A stretch of 64,000 nt of DNA from Desulfosporosinus orientis DSM 765 (GCF_000235605.1 NC_016584.1:3398001-3462000), one strand, 5' to 3'. Shown: positions 26,366 to 35,062, counted from the stretch's first letter. Program-made: numbers and translations. Notes: generated from the letters alone by a model not told the origin.

Positions 26366-27256
26366 TTATTTCTCGGGTGCAGACGGTGCCTTAATATGAG
26401 GGGCAGACCAAGATGTGGTCGGACGAAATGTCGATGCATTCTTCACTTGCTGCTCAATGGAACTTCCTTTTAGATTCGGGTTATTATCCCAAAGGACCTT
26501 ATGGAATGTGAAATACTTTCCAACATAGTGACTCATTTTGCTGATTGGTATATAAGTCAACATAATGCCAACAAGAATAATATGCAGAGTTAAAATACCG
26601 CTGGCAGCAAAAGGAGAAAACGTAACGAGGTTCGCTGTAACCTCCCTGGCATAAGCAAATGACAAATCATGTCCCCATGCAAAAATTCCTGTAATGAGTG
26701 CTGCAAATATTAATAAAAGATTAAAGTATTCCTGGGGTGTTGTGTATTTTTTTAAGGTATTATCAAATACTCTGCGAAGAAACAACATTCCGGAACCAAA
26801 AGCTGCTAAAGCGAGACCGAAATAACCGGTCAATGCCGATAAATAAAAAACTAAGAGTCCTAGAACGTTCGAACTTCCAGCAGCAACAATAATTCCATTA
26901 AGTTCAAAGATTGCACCTATAACCAATAAAATTGTCCAAGCCATAATAAAATAAATTCCTAAATGAAGAGCGTAAGAAATCCACCAGAAGGGACGCTGGT
27001 TTTCAAATAACTTTTTAATAAATAGCATTTCCTTGAGCATTTCGACGATTTCTCTCATGTGAGAAACTTCATGCGGTTTATTCCACCAGGTTACTTCCTC
27101 ATAATAGGACCCCCCGTGTTCAAACCCCTTTTCTTTTGGGACAGGATAAAGGTCCATTCTTCCATGGAAAGGCATTTTTGCATATTGACCGGCTTTGTAG
27201 ATAGATATTCCCAAAAAAAGACCAATGGAAAGATAAGCGATAATACTTAAAATCAC
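26366..27256 (-). CDS. dsrM: DsrM, membrane cytochrome b of DsrMK
   Basis: 296-residue integral membrane protein of the NarI type. One N-terminal helix (VILSIIAYLSIGLFLGISIY) is followed by a 70-residue loop and about four more helices (residues 95-260) with histidines suited to bind two b hemes. It should oxidise menaquinol and pass electrons to DsrK. No dsrJ, dsrO or dsrP follows, as in Gram-positive sulfate reducers. I start at GTG 27256, 9 bases after AAGGAGG; the TTG at 27265 touches the site. Confidence 0.92.
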   Translation of the reverse strand: MILSIIAYLSIGLFLGISIYKAGQYAKMPFHGRMDLYPVPKEKGFEHGGSYYEEVTWWNKPHEVSHMREIVEMLKEMLFIKKLFENQRPFWWISYALHLGIYFIMAWTILLVIGAIFELNGIIVAAGSSNVLGLLVFYLSALTGYFGLALAAFGSGMLFLRRVFDNTLKKYTTPQEYFNLLLIFAALITGIFAWGHDLSFAYAREVTANLVTFSPFAASGILTLHIILVGIMLTYIPISKMSHYVGKYFTFHKVLWDNNPNLKGSSIEQQVKNASTFRPTTSWSAPHIKAPSAPEK

Positions 27257-27434
27257 AATCCCCAACCTCCTTCACTTATTATCTTTGCACATTTTAGTTT
27301 AAGTGAGTTTGAAGGGCTTGTAAAATTATCATTTCTCATTATACTATCGCATAAATTGATGACTACTCATTCAGCAATATTCTATATATTTTTAAATTTC
27401 GTTTTATTATTGTTCTTAACTTTCAAAAAATAAA

Positions 27435-27468
27435 GAGCATTTCCGAAGAAAGCCTTGCAGAAATGCTC
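27435..27468 (-). terminator. Terminator after the small glycine-rich peptide gene
   Basis: 9-base arms GAGCATTTC (27435-27443) and GAAATGCTC (27460-27468), followed on the minus strand by TTTATTTTTT. It lies about 25 bp past the stop at 27493. Confidence 0.8.
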
Positions 27469-27492
27469 CTTATATTTATTCTTTAATTTTAA

Positions 27493-27597
27493 TTAGAAGA
27501 TTACTCCCAGGGCAATGAGAATAAGAATTGCAATTGCGATGATTCCTACACCAACATAATTTCCTACTCCACAGCCGCCGTATCCGTATCCGTACAT
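27493..27597 (-). CDS. YjcZ-like small membrane protein
   Basis: 34-residue peptide with a Gly/Tyr-rich head (YGYGYGGCGVGNYVG) and one membrane helix (IIAIAILILIALGVIF). This is the layout of the YjcZ/sporulation-associated small-protein family in Bacillus and Clostridia. ATG 27597 has a near-perfect AAAGGAGGGG site. Function is unknown; spore or forespore membrane association is suggested by the family. It is followed by its own terminator and is paired with a similar gene 78 bp upstream. Confidence 0.75.
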   Translation of the reverse strand: MYGYGYGGCGVGNYVGVGIIAIAILILIALGVIF

Positions 27598-27674
27598 GAA
27601 ATCCCCTCCTTTCAAGCTACGAGAAAATTTCTTTTTAATTTAAAAAATTAATGAAATTAATTTAATTTTTTTGA

Positions 27675-27785
27675 TTAGAATACAATGCCCATTGCGATAA
27701 GCAGAAGAATGATAACAACTACAACTGCAATACCAGGTAGCCAGTTTGGTCCACATGCTCCATCAACAGCTCCACCGAATGCCAT
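27675..27785 (-). CDS. Second small single-helix membrane protein
   Basis: 36-residue peptide with a short polar head containing one Cys (AFGGAVDGACGPNWLPG) and one membrane helix (IAVVVVIILLLIAMGIVF). ATG 27785 follows GGAGGAATAT. It shares size, head-plus-helix layout and direction with the next gene (27493-27597), and both probably belong to one YjcZ-like group. I infer a membrane location; no function is known to me. Confidence 0.65.
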   Translation of the reverse strand: MAFGGAVDGACGPNWLPGIAVVVVIILLLIAMGIVF

Positions 27786-27988
27786 ACTATATTCCTCCAT
27801 TTCTAGTAATTTATGGGTTATTTTCTTGGTTTAATGTATGCGAATATTCCCATATTGTTACATTAGACAAAGTAGTTTAGAGTAATTTCTAAGGTTAACC
27901 AAAAATCTAATCAAACTTTATAATATTATAATTTTGGTATAACATATACATTAGGCTTGTCAAAAAAAATAAGCTAAGGAGGAAATTA

Positions 27989-28741
27989 ATGAAAGCTCTG
28001 ATCACCTTAACATCCAGCGAATCAAAACGGCTTATAGCAAAAGGAGTAAAGGCCATGCCTGATGTCATTAATGCCCAAGAAAATCATACAATCATCGTGG
28101 CTGGCGGTACGACCAATGCTTTTGTAGCCGAAGAACTGATGGGTATTAAAATCAATGATAAATCGGGCTATACAATGGGAATTGTAACTAAAGGAGAGTT
28201 AGGCATAAGTCAATCTACTCAAAAAACCACTCCCTTTGTTATTCAAAAAGGTCAAGTTCAAGAGATTTTTTGGAAGGATTACTTGCCTAAGCTAAAAAAG
28301 GGTGACGTTTTTATAAAAGGTGGAAACGCTGTAGATCATACAGGTCTGGCTGCCGTCATGGTTTCCGATTCAATGGGAGGAACCATTGGAGCAGCCCAAG
28401 GAATTCTTTATGCTCGCGGTGTAAAGCTCATCGTCCCTATAGGGCTGGAGAAAATGATTCCTGATGTTAAAGCAGCGGTAGAATTTATGACAGAGTCGAC
28501 ACTTGATGAATCTATAGGGCATAAAGTTGGTCTTATACCCATGCTCGGAGCGTCCGTTGTAACTGAATTAACTGCTTTAGAAATCCTCTATGATCTCGAA
28601 GCCCGTTGTATTGCTGCCGGCGGGGTCGACGGTTCTGAAGGCTCAGTGATCATTGCCATTGAGGGACTAGATGAAGAAGTCAGCCGCGCCATGCAGGACA
28701 TACGTGCCTTGAAAGGAGAACCTGCAGTTACAGTTCAATAA
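27989..28741 (+). CDS. Conserved protein of unknown function (250 residues)
   Basis: Soluble alpha/beta protein. Features I can see are a glycine/threonine nucleotide- or phosphate-loop-like stretch TIIVAGGTTNAFVAEEL (about 33-50), KKGDVFIKGGNAVDHTG (about 102-118) and MGGTIGAAQGILYARGVKLIVP (about 130-150). The arrangement recalls NagB/RpiA/CoA-transferase-like folds that bind sugar phosphates or CoA, but no catalytic signature is complete. ATG 27989 follows AAGGAGGA. It is a single gene with a strong terminator. I would not assign a reaction. Confidence 0.75.
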   Translation: MKALITLTSSESKRLIAKGVKAMPDVINAQENHTIIVAGGTTNAFVAEELMGIKINDKSGYTMGIVTKGELGISQSTQKTTPFVIQKGQVQEIFWKDYLPKLKKGDVFIKGGNAVDHTGLAAVMVSDSMGGTIGAAQGILYARGVKLIVPIGLEKMIPDVKAAVEFMTESTLDESIGHKVGLIPMLGASVVTELTALEILYDLEARCIAAGGVDGSEGSVIIAIEGLDEEVSRAMQDIRALKGEPAVTVQ

Positions 28742-28769
28742 TTGACAAAAATACTTACATATAAGCTAT

Positions 28770-28831
28770 AAGAACGGGTTATCCAATTCTTAAATGTACA
28801 TTAACTTGATGAATTGAGATAACCCGTTCTT
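28770..28831. terminator. Bidirectional terminator
   Basis: 14-base arms AAGAACGGGTTATC (28770-28783) and GATAACCCGTTCTT (28818-28831), extended inward by CAATTC/GAATTG. It separates two converging genes. Confidence 0.8.
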
Positions 28832-28839
28832 TATGTAAT

Positions 28840-29982
28840 TTAAAATGGTTTTCTAGGCGGCTTTGGACCAAAAAATTGATAATAATGACATTCCAATCGC
28901 CCATTATAAAGTTTTCGGCTTTTGTCCCAACGGCGTCCAATAAGTTTTTCCGGAGTTTGATAAGTTGTCAGCATATGAAGTGACCAGTTTTCTAAACTAA
29001 GAAATACTTTTCCGAGTTCCAAATAGAGCCCCTCTGCATCTTTGAGCTCCCCCAACCTCTCTCCATAAGGAGGATTCGTTATAATATGACCATAATTAAA
29101 CCGAGACCTTACCTCTGATACAGGCAATCGCTGAAAGTGTATCACACCATTTAAACCGGCTTCATTGGCATGAGTTCTCGCCAAAGCTAGTGCGTTGGGA
29201 TCAATATCAGAACCATAAATATGCAGTGAAACATTGCGCTCCCAAAGATCTAAGGCTTCCTGCCAGGCTTCTTGCCAAAGGTGCTTCGGAACAGTTGGCC
29301 ATTGTTCGGCAGCAAAGCTTCTTTTCAACCCAGGTGCTCTGTTTTGCGCTATCAAAGCCGCTTCAATAGGGATCGTACCAGTTCCACAAAAGGGATCCAG
29401 CAATGTTCGCTCTTTATTCCAGAAGCTCAGCTGAATCATGGCTGCTGCCAAAGTTTCTTTTAATGGGGCCTGTCCTGCCAATTGTCGGTACCCGCGCTTA
29501 TGCAGACCTAACCCTGATGTATCAATGGTCAACGTTACTTTGTTATTGAGGAGTGCTACTTCTATTTGATAACGAGGTCCGTTTTCTTCAAACCAGTTTC
29601 GGCCGTAGGTTATTTTCAAGCGTTCGACAATGGCCTTCTTGACGATCGCTTGGCAATCTGAAACGCTGTAGAGCTTTGATTTTATAGACTTGCCTTGAAC
29701 AGGAAAATTAGCATCTTCAGGCAACCAATCTTCCCAGGGAAGTGATTTTGTTTGCTGAAAGAGTTCTTCAAAGGTTTGAGCCTCAAAGGATCCCATTTTC
29801 AGCAAAACTCGATCAGCACTTCGCAGCCAAAGGTTTGCGCGACAAATTCCTAGCTCATTTGTTGAAAACAAAACTCGCCCATTTTCTACCGTCAAATCGT
29901 TATAGCCCAGAATTTTTAGTTCTCGAGCCACAACAGATTCTAACCCAAAAGCTGCCGTTGCAATTAATTCAATGTTTGCCAT
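28840..29982 (-). CDS. THUMP-domain rRNA (guanine-N2) methyltransferase, RlmL/YpsC type
   Basis: 380-residue RNA methyltransferase. The N-terminal THUMP/ferredoxin-like RNA-binding part (about 1-155) begins with the family-typical IELIATAAFGLESVVARELK. The Rossmann methyltransferase domain has the SAM loop LLDPFCGTGTIPIEAA (about 195) and the catalytic NPPYGERLG (about 305). It corresponds to the N-terminal half of E. coli RlmL (m2G2445 of 23S rRNA) and to Bacillus YpsC; the exact base modified is inferred. ATG 29982 has AAAGGTTGATC upstream. Confidence 0.9.
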   Translation of the reverse strand: MANIELIATAAFGLESVVARELKILGYNDLTVENGRVLFSTNELGICRANLWLRSADRVLLKMGSFEAQTFEELFQQTKSLPWEDWLPEDANFPVQGKSIKSKLYSVSDCQAIVKKAIVERLKITYGRNWFEENGPRYQIEVALLNNKVTLTIDTSGLGLHKRGYRQLAGQAPLKETLAAAMIQLSFWNKERTLLDPFCGTGTIPIEAALIAQNRAPGLKRSFAAEQWPTVPKHLWQEAWQEALDLWERNVSLHIYGSDIDPNALALARTHANEAGLNGVIHFQRLPVSEVRSRFNYGHIITNPPYGERLGELKDAEGLYLELGKVFLSLENWSLHMLTTYQTPEKLIGRRWDKSRKLYNGRLECHYYQFFGPKPPRKPF

Positions 29983-30099
29983 CTTGCATGATCAACCTTT
30001 CTTGATTTAAAGCTGCCAAAAGCTATGATAATTCTCAAAATATAAAGTAGAAACGCTTCACTATCTACTATCATAAATTGGGATCACCCAAATGGCAAA

Positions 30100-30822
30100 T
30101 TACCTTTTAATTCTCCCGTGGGCTGCTGCACTGAATCCCTTCCCATCGCTATACCCTTTTGCATAGGCAGCTTTACCCGCAGAACTCTCTCTTCGGACAT
30201 GCTGTGCTGCTCTTCCACGTTCTAAACCCAGATCTTTATAAGCCTGATTTACTAATTCATCCTTAACAAGAACAAGACCCCATCCTTCCTTGTTCACTTG
30301 CTCATCATATTGAGATTCCAAACCGGAAATCCACCCCTCAACATAATTGTTGCGAACCCCTCTTTGTTGAGAAATACTGGGGCGCAGCCCAAATTCGGAG
30401 ATATACTCCTTGCGGTACGCTTTCATAAATCTATCTGCCCCACTCCGGATATGATCCGTGGCAAAGGAAAACGCCATGATCGCAATCTCAGCATCCTGTC
30501 TTAATCCCATGAAAGCTAACCTTGTGTATCCGTTGCACTTGTTGAGATAAGAATAACACCTGAAATTCTGAGCAATCACTTTACCCAATTTCTTTTTCCA
30601 CCACGACAGTTTCTCAAATTCTGTGGCATAATCATCGAGTATCTCTTTACTTTGGTTTATTACTGAATCACTGACTTCAATTTCATTAATTCCATATTCG
30701 GCCATTACACGTTGAGCCATAAGCAAAGCTGATTGGGCCTCATTACTTTGTGGATCTCCGCCATTTCTTGCTAAATTTAACAGTGCCCTAATCTTATGTA
30801 AGACTTTCTCCTCAACCGTCAT
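30100..30822 (-). CDS. DUF2786-domain protein
   Basis: 240-residue protein. The N-terminal about 45 residues (KIRALLNLARNGGDPQSNEA...) are the DUF2786 signature, a small helical domain found in phage-related and bacterial proteins. A following domain (about 60-190) is rich in aromatic and basic residues (LSWWKKKLGKVIAQNFRCY). A basic Gly-rich tail closes the protein. Function is unknown, and the family is often linked with mobile elements. ATG 30822 follows AGAGGGG. No mobile-element genes are adjacent. Confidence 0.75.
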   Translation of the reverse strand: MTVEEKVLHKIRALLNLARNGGDPQSNEAQSALLMAQRVMAEYGINEIEVSDSVINQSKEILDDYATEFEKLSWWKKKLGKVIAQNFRCYSYLNKCNGYTRLAFMGLRQDAEIAIMAFSFATDHIRSGADRFMKAYRKEYISEFGLRPSISQQRGVRNNYVEGWISGLESQYDEQVNKEGWGLVLVKDELVNQAYKDLGLERGRAAQHVRRESSAGKAAYAKGYSDGKGFSAAAHGRIKR

Positions 30823-30899
30823 TGATAACCCCTCTTTTATCCCGATCTTTAGATTTCAATTATTGTATGTTATTGCGGATTTATATTCAATACTTTCCG

Positions 30900-31661
30900 T
30901 CAGAAACTTTGGGTTAAAAAGCTAAGGATTGCCTTGTTCACCTGATGGGGTTGTTCCAACATTGTCATGTGTCCTGCATCCGATATATAAGCTAAGTTTG
31001 ATTGAGGTAGATTTTTAACTAGGTACTCAGAATATTTTGGCGGTGTCATCCGATCCTCCTGTCCGCAAATGATTAAGGTAGGGTGTTGAATACTTTTGAC
31101 ATGATCAACAATATCAAACGTGTCGCAAGCTCTAAAATCTGCCAAAAAAACATGGCTAGGAACCTTTTTCATTTCTTGATTAGCTTTCGCTAACAGGTCT
31201 GACGAGACCTTCTTAGAATAGCAGAATTTTATGGTTTCTACAGGCTGTTCTCCCTTTGCTAATAATTCTAATAACGCAGGATTTACTCTTAGTCTTGCTC
31301 CACTATCGACAATAACCAACCCCATACAGAATTCAGGATATTTCAAAGTCAAATCTAAAGCAATCGCCCCGCCCATGGAATGCCCAACCACAATGATATT
31401 CTTCAGATTCAGTACTTGAGTAAATTGCCAAACAAATTCGCGATATGCTGTTATACTATCTGCTGCTGACCCTTCTGAGCGGCCATGACCCGGAAGGTCA
31501 AGAGCTATTAAATTATAGCCTTTTATTCCTGCCAGCTGATAAATCCAGTGCCCACCATTACCACCAGCTCCATGGATAAAAAGCAATGTTTTCAGCCCTG
31601 TTTCTAACCTATGATTTTGACGATAAAATGTCCTCTCCTCAAAAATACTGGTATATGGCAT
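30900..31661 (-). CDS. Alpha/beta-fold hydrolase
   Basis: 253-residue serine hydrolase. The oxyanion HGAGGNG (about 31), nucleophile elbow VGHSMGGAIAL (Ser near 95), acid in CGQEDRMTPP (about 203) and His in DAGHMTMLEQP (about 231) form a full triad. The substrate is unknown; the sequence is of the esterase/lactonase kind and has no signal peptide. ATG 31661 has AAGGAG 8 bases upstream. Likely monocistronic. Confidence 0.88.
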   Translation of the reverse strand: MPYTSIFEERTFYRQNHRLETGLKTLLFIHGAGGNGGHWIYQLAGIKGYNLIALDLPGHGRSEGSAADSITAYREFVWQFTQVLNLKNIIVVGHSMGGAIALDLTLKYPEFCMGLVIVDSGARLRVNPALLELLAKGEQPVETIKFCYSKKVSSDLLAKANQEMKKVPSHVFLADFRACDTFDIVDHVKSIQHPTLIICGQEDRMTPPKYSEYLVKNLPQSNLAYISDAGHMTMLEQPHQVNKAILSFLTQSF

Positions 31662-31872
31662 TCTATAATCTCCTTTACTTTCCTCTCAGAGGAGTTTTGC
31701 CTTCTTAATTATATGTGTTAATTTTCAGATTTCTTATCATTAAGTAAGCATACTTTAAATAACTTAGTCAATAGTTTTTTGGATACCTAGGTTCAAAATT
31801 TATTAGTTAAGAAAAAATGGCATTAGATTATAGAATTTGGGAAATCTAATTTTAGAAAGGAGACTTGAGATA

Positions 31873-32004
31873 ATGAGCAACAAGAAAACCGATAAATCAA
31901 GGACTCATGCCGCCAATCTTGATGACAATCGCTTAAACTCTGATAATGATAAGAAAAAAGGGCCTACGAACACAACTAATAATCCTAAAGAGCGCTACGA
32001 ATAA
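31873..32004 (+). CDS. 43-residue hydrophilic small protein
   Basis: Very polar peptide rich in Lys, Asn and Asp (NKKTDKSRTHAANLDDNRL...), with no hydrophobic core, so probably disordered or nucleic-acid binding. An AAAGGAG site lies 10 bases before ATG 31873, and a strong terminator follows 14 bp after the stop. This makes a compact expressed unit. The composition is like small acid-soluble or other minor spore proteins, but I do not recognise a definite family. Confidence 0.6.
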   Translation: MSNKKTDKSRTHAANLDDNRLNSDNDKKKGPTNTTNNPKERYE

Positions 32005-32017
32005 TGTAAAGGAAGGC

Positions 32018-32060
32018 AAGGGCTGGAACAAAATCTTGAGGTTTTGTTCCAGCCCTTTTT
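32018..32060 (+). terminator. Strong hairpin terminator
   Basis: 16-base arms AAGGGCTGGAACAAAA (32018-32033) and TTTTGTTCCAGCCCTT (32042-32057) plus a T run. It closes the 31873 gene and may also serve the small gene arriving from the right. Confidence 0.85.
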
Positions 32061-32086
32061 AATCCCCAGTCACAGGAGCTCCTTAA

Positions 32087-32218
32087 TCAATCATAGGACT
32101 CGTTTTCTTTCAATCCTTTACTCTTTTTTTGTTCCTGTTTAAACTCTGCGCTTCGAGAATCATATTTAGCACTGCTGAGACCTTTAGTATGTTTTTGAAT
32201 TTCACCAGTCTTTTTCAT
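32087..32218 (-). CDS. 43-residue charged small protein
   Basis: Lys/Glu/Ser-rich peptide (KKTGEIQKHTKGLSSAKYDS..., ending KENESYD). I start at ATG 32218, where GGAGG is well placed; upstream in-frame codons add an unlikely hydrophobic lead. It is the same length as, and convergent with, the other hydrophilic small gene at 31873. Composition again suggests a small spore-associated protein; no family recognised. Confidence 0.55.
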   Translation of the reverse strand: MKKTGEIQKHTKGLSSAKYDSRSAEFKQEQKKSKGLKENESYD

Positions 32219-32372
32219 ACCTACCTCCACTTTAATTGTATTGGATATCATGGTTAGTATGTTTAAGTTCAATCAATATCATGTAGCTCAATTTAGTCAC
32301 CTTTTTCTCTGCAGAGAAATATCATGCTAAAGAGAATAAAGCTAGAGCTATTTTCCAGATTGAGGTGATATT

Positions 32373-33692
32373 ATGAATTTAAGTTTTATGTTATCACGGT
32401 CAAATTACCGAAATTTAATTATCGGTGCCGACACAAAGATTCCTCTTTACAAAGGTCAGTACACAACGGCCATCAATTTTGACAATGCTGCATCAACCCC
32501 ACCTTTCGTTTCCGTCATGGAGGAGATTAATAGCTTTGCCGCCATGTATTCATCTATTCATCGCGGTACAGGTTATAAATCCCAGTTTTCTTCAAAAATC
32601 TTCGAAGAAGCACGGTCCATTGTTCTTAAATTTGTTAATGCTGATCCTACTCGAGATACTGTTATTTTTGTTAAGAATACGACAGAAGCTATTAATAAGT
32701 TATCTTACCGTTTATGGGATGGCAACAAGAAAAGTGTCGTTCTGTCAACCTGGATGGAACATCATTCCAATGACCTCCCCTGGCGTAACAAGTTTCAAGT
32801 AGATTACGTTCAGACGAAGCCTTCCGGAAAACTAGATCTTGAGGATCTGGAAAATCGATTAGCACGGCATCAAGGAAATGTCAAACTCGTAACAGTCACA
32901 GGGGCTTCTAATGTTACAGGCTATGTCAATCCGATACATAAGATTGCCGAATTAGCTCACCGCTATAATGCTAAAATTCTTGTGGATGGCGCCCAATTAG
33001 TCCCCCATCATTCAATCAATATGAACCCTAAGAATCCCCTTCAGCGTATCGACTATCTGGCTTTTTCAGCTCATAAAATGTATGCTCCCTTTGGCACAGG
33101 CGTTTTGATTGGTCCTTATGAAACGTTTGAAAAAGGAGTTTCTGAATCGGTCGGCGGGGGAACCGCTGAAACCGTAACCCACGATTGGGTTGTTTGGGAA
33201 AAAACTCCTCACAACGAAGAAGCTGGAACTCCAAACCTTATGGGAGTTATCGCACTCGTTGCGGCGATTAAAACCTTGACGTCCTTAGAAATGAAGAACA
33301 TTCACGACTATGAAAATCAACTGACAAACTATGCCTACTCTAAATTAAAGTCCATACCCGGCATAACCCTTTATTCCCATACATCGCCAGCGGAACTTCG
33401 TATCGCTGTCATCCCATTCAATATTAAAGGGGTCCACCACGAACAAGTAGGGGCACTGTTGTCTAATCACGCCGGGATTGCGGTAAGAACCGGATGTTTT
33501 TGCACTCAGCCTTATATACAAAAGCTGCTATCCATTACCTCAAGACAAATGGAATTTTATCGCAAACGTAAAAACGTTCCTCGCCCGGGTGTGGTTCGGT
33601 TAAGCTTTGGATTGTACAACGATTTTAGTGAAATTGATGTGTTAGCCCAACACTTAGAACGAATTGCCAAGAACCCAACTTCTTACAGGTAA
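32373..33692 (+). CDS. Class V aminotransferase, cysteine-desulfurase-like
   Basis: 439-residue PLP enzyme. The Schiff-base lysine lies in FSAHKMYAPFGTG (about 230), the cofactor-stacking His in WMEHHSNDLPW (about 130), and DGAQLVPHH carries the PLP-binding Asp. The active-site loop reads RTGCFCTQPY, with two cysteines where SufS-type enzymes have one catalytic Cys. It may release sulfur from cysteine or a related compound. The downstream DsrE2-like gene, 68 bp away in the same direction, supports sulfur transfer. ATG 32373 follows GAGGTGAT. Substrate not provable from sequence. Confidence 0.82.
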   Translation: MNLSFMLSRSNYRNLIIGADTKIPLYKGQYTTAINFDNAASTPPFVSVMEEINSFAAMYSSIHRGTGYKSQFSSKIFEEARSIVLKFVNADPTRDTVIFVKNTTEAINKLSYRLWDGNKKSVVLSTWMEHHSNDLPWRNKFQVDYVQTKPSGKLDLEDLENRLARHQGNVKLVTVTGASNVTGYVNPIHKIAELAHRYNAKILVDGAQLVPHHSINMNPKNPLQRIDYLAFSAHKMYAPFGTGVLIGPYETFEKGVSESVGGGTAETVTHDWVVWEKTPHNEEAGTPNLMGVIALVAAIKTLTSLEMKNIHDYENQLTNYAYSKLKSIPGITLYSHTSPAELRIAVIPFNIKGVHHEQVGALLSNHAGIAVRTGCFCTQPYIQKLLSITSRQMEFYRKRKNVPRPGVVRLSFGLYNDFSEIDVLAQHLERIAKNPTSYR

Positions 33693-33760
33693 GGCAGTTA
33701 TATAAAACCTTATTTCTACTCATAATAGGTTTTATATAACAAAATAAAGAGGTGCTGGCA

Positions 33761-34237
33761 TTGAACAAAAAGATGAATCTATTAGTTTTCAGCGGAGATT
33801 ATGATAAAGCTTTAGCAGCCCTAATACTTGCTAATTCTGCACGGGAACTGGATGTTGAAGTAACAATGTTCTTCGCCTTTTGGGGACTTTGTTTAGTCCG
33901 AGATCCCGGCAAAGGAACCTCCGAGGATAAAACCGTTTTCGAGCAAATGTTTGGTCTGGTTACTCCCAAAGGACCGGAGGAACTGCCCCTCTCTCGTATG
34001 AATATGATTGGACTTGGGAAGCAAATGCTTTTAGAAATGATGGAAGATGATAAAACTCCGTCACTCACAGATTTTTTAAATGGCGCACGTAAAAAAGGCG
34101 TTAAATTTTATGGCTGTAAGCTTTCTGTAGATGTTATGGGCTTAAAAGAAGAGGAACTCTTACCTGAAGTTCAAATTATTACGGCTAAAGAGTATTTAGC
34201 GGATGCACTTGAGTCCGATATGCAGCTTTTTATTTAG
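33761..34237 (+). CDS. DsrE2-like sulfurtransferase-family protein
   Basis: 158-residue member of the DsrE/DsrF-like family, DsrE2 branch. The strand NLLVFSGDYDKALAAL, the hydrophobic VTMFFAFWGL and the conserved cysteine segment GVKFYGCKLSVDVMGL are the family marks. DsrE2 proteins carry persulfide sulfur on this Cys. I start at TTG 33761 because AAAGAGG is 8 bases upstream; the GTG at 33752 overlaps it. It is the second gene after the desulfurase-like enzyme and overlaps the convergent RNase H gene by 4 bp. Confidence 0.85.
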   Translation: MNKKMNLLVFSGDYDKALAALILANSARELDVEVTMFFAFWGLCLVRDPGKGTSEDKTVFEQMFGLVTPKGPEELPLSRMNMIGLGKQMLLEMMEDDKTPSLTDFLNGARKKGVKFYGCKLSVDVMGLKEEELLPEVQIITAKEYLADALESDMQLFI

Positions 34238-34842
34238 CTTTTCTTTGTCCTTATCCCCAAAGCTTCTTTAGCAAGACCATCCACATAATCATTAAACTTA
34301 TCACCACTATGACCGGCAACTTTTTTGAGCTCATAAACCTCTTTATGAGCACGCATAAACTTGGCATAGGCTTGAGTAAACTTATTTTTAGCCTGCCATT
34401 CTCCTGTAACCCAAAGGGCAATCCCAGAATAGTCATGATAAATACGAATTCTTGCTTGGATTGAAATCGCTTTTTCTACGGCATGACGAACGGCGGCAAT
34501 TTCACCGGCGACATTCCTCATGCTGGCTGCTTCAAGGTCCTCACCTACTCCTTTGCTTTCCAGAACAATCTCTCCATCTTTAATGAATACATAACCATAG
34601 GAGTACCTGCCGTTCACATAACTTCCATCCGTATAAACTTCAAAATCAATACCCTCCAAATGCGCAGAGGGGTCAGATCTTATTTCTTCCGAATTCAGCC
34701 AGGCAACTGCCTCGGTTTTCTTTTCAAACCCTTTGTAAACTGCCCCTTTATACCCTTTAACCGAAGCCTGACATTCCAGCCAAGTATTAAATAGTCCTAT
34801 TTTAAATCCCTTTTTTACAGCGTAAAAATTTTTCTTAACCAA
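34234..34842 (-). CDS. rnhA: Ribonuclease HI with viroplasmin-type N-domain
   Basis: 202-residue enzyme that cleaves RNA in RNA-DNA hybrids. The N-terminal about 45 residues (FYAVKKGFKIGLFNTWLEC) form the caulimovirus viroplasmin/hybrid-binding domain. The RNase H domain follows with the DEDD residues in YTDGSYV (Asp, about 72), VAGEIAAV (Glu), YHDYSG (Asp) and FNDYVDGLAK (Asp). It starts at TTG 34842 with AAGGAAG upstream. It ends inside the last codons of the convergent DsrE2-like gene, so the two transcripts overlap. Confidence 0.9.
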   Translation of the reverse strand: MVKKNFYAVKKGFKIGLFNTWLECQASVKGYKGAVYKGFEKKTEAVAWLNSEEIRSDPSAHLEGIDFEVYTDGSYVNGRYSYGYVFIKDGEIVLESKGVGEDLEAASMRNVAGEIAAVRHAVEKAISIQARIRIYHDYSGIALWVTGEWQAKNKFTQAYAKFMRAHKEVYELKKVAGHSGDKFNDYVDGLAKEALGIRTKKS

Positions 34843-35062
34843 ATAAAAACACTTCCTTACACAGTGATCCTGGTGAACATTCCTTGGTAGTCCTTAATTA
34901 TAATCTCTTTTGCCCCAAAAGTTAAATCGTTGTGATAAAGAAAACTAGATGAAATCATCAAAATTTTTTCTCAAATTTCTGTTCAAAGCATATTATAAAA
35001 GAAGGAATATTCGCAATATTGTTGAAACTGTACAGGATAGAGAAAAACAAGGAGGAGTATTT

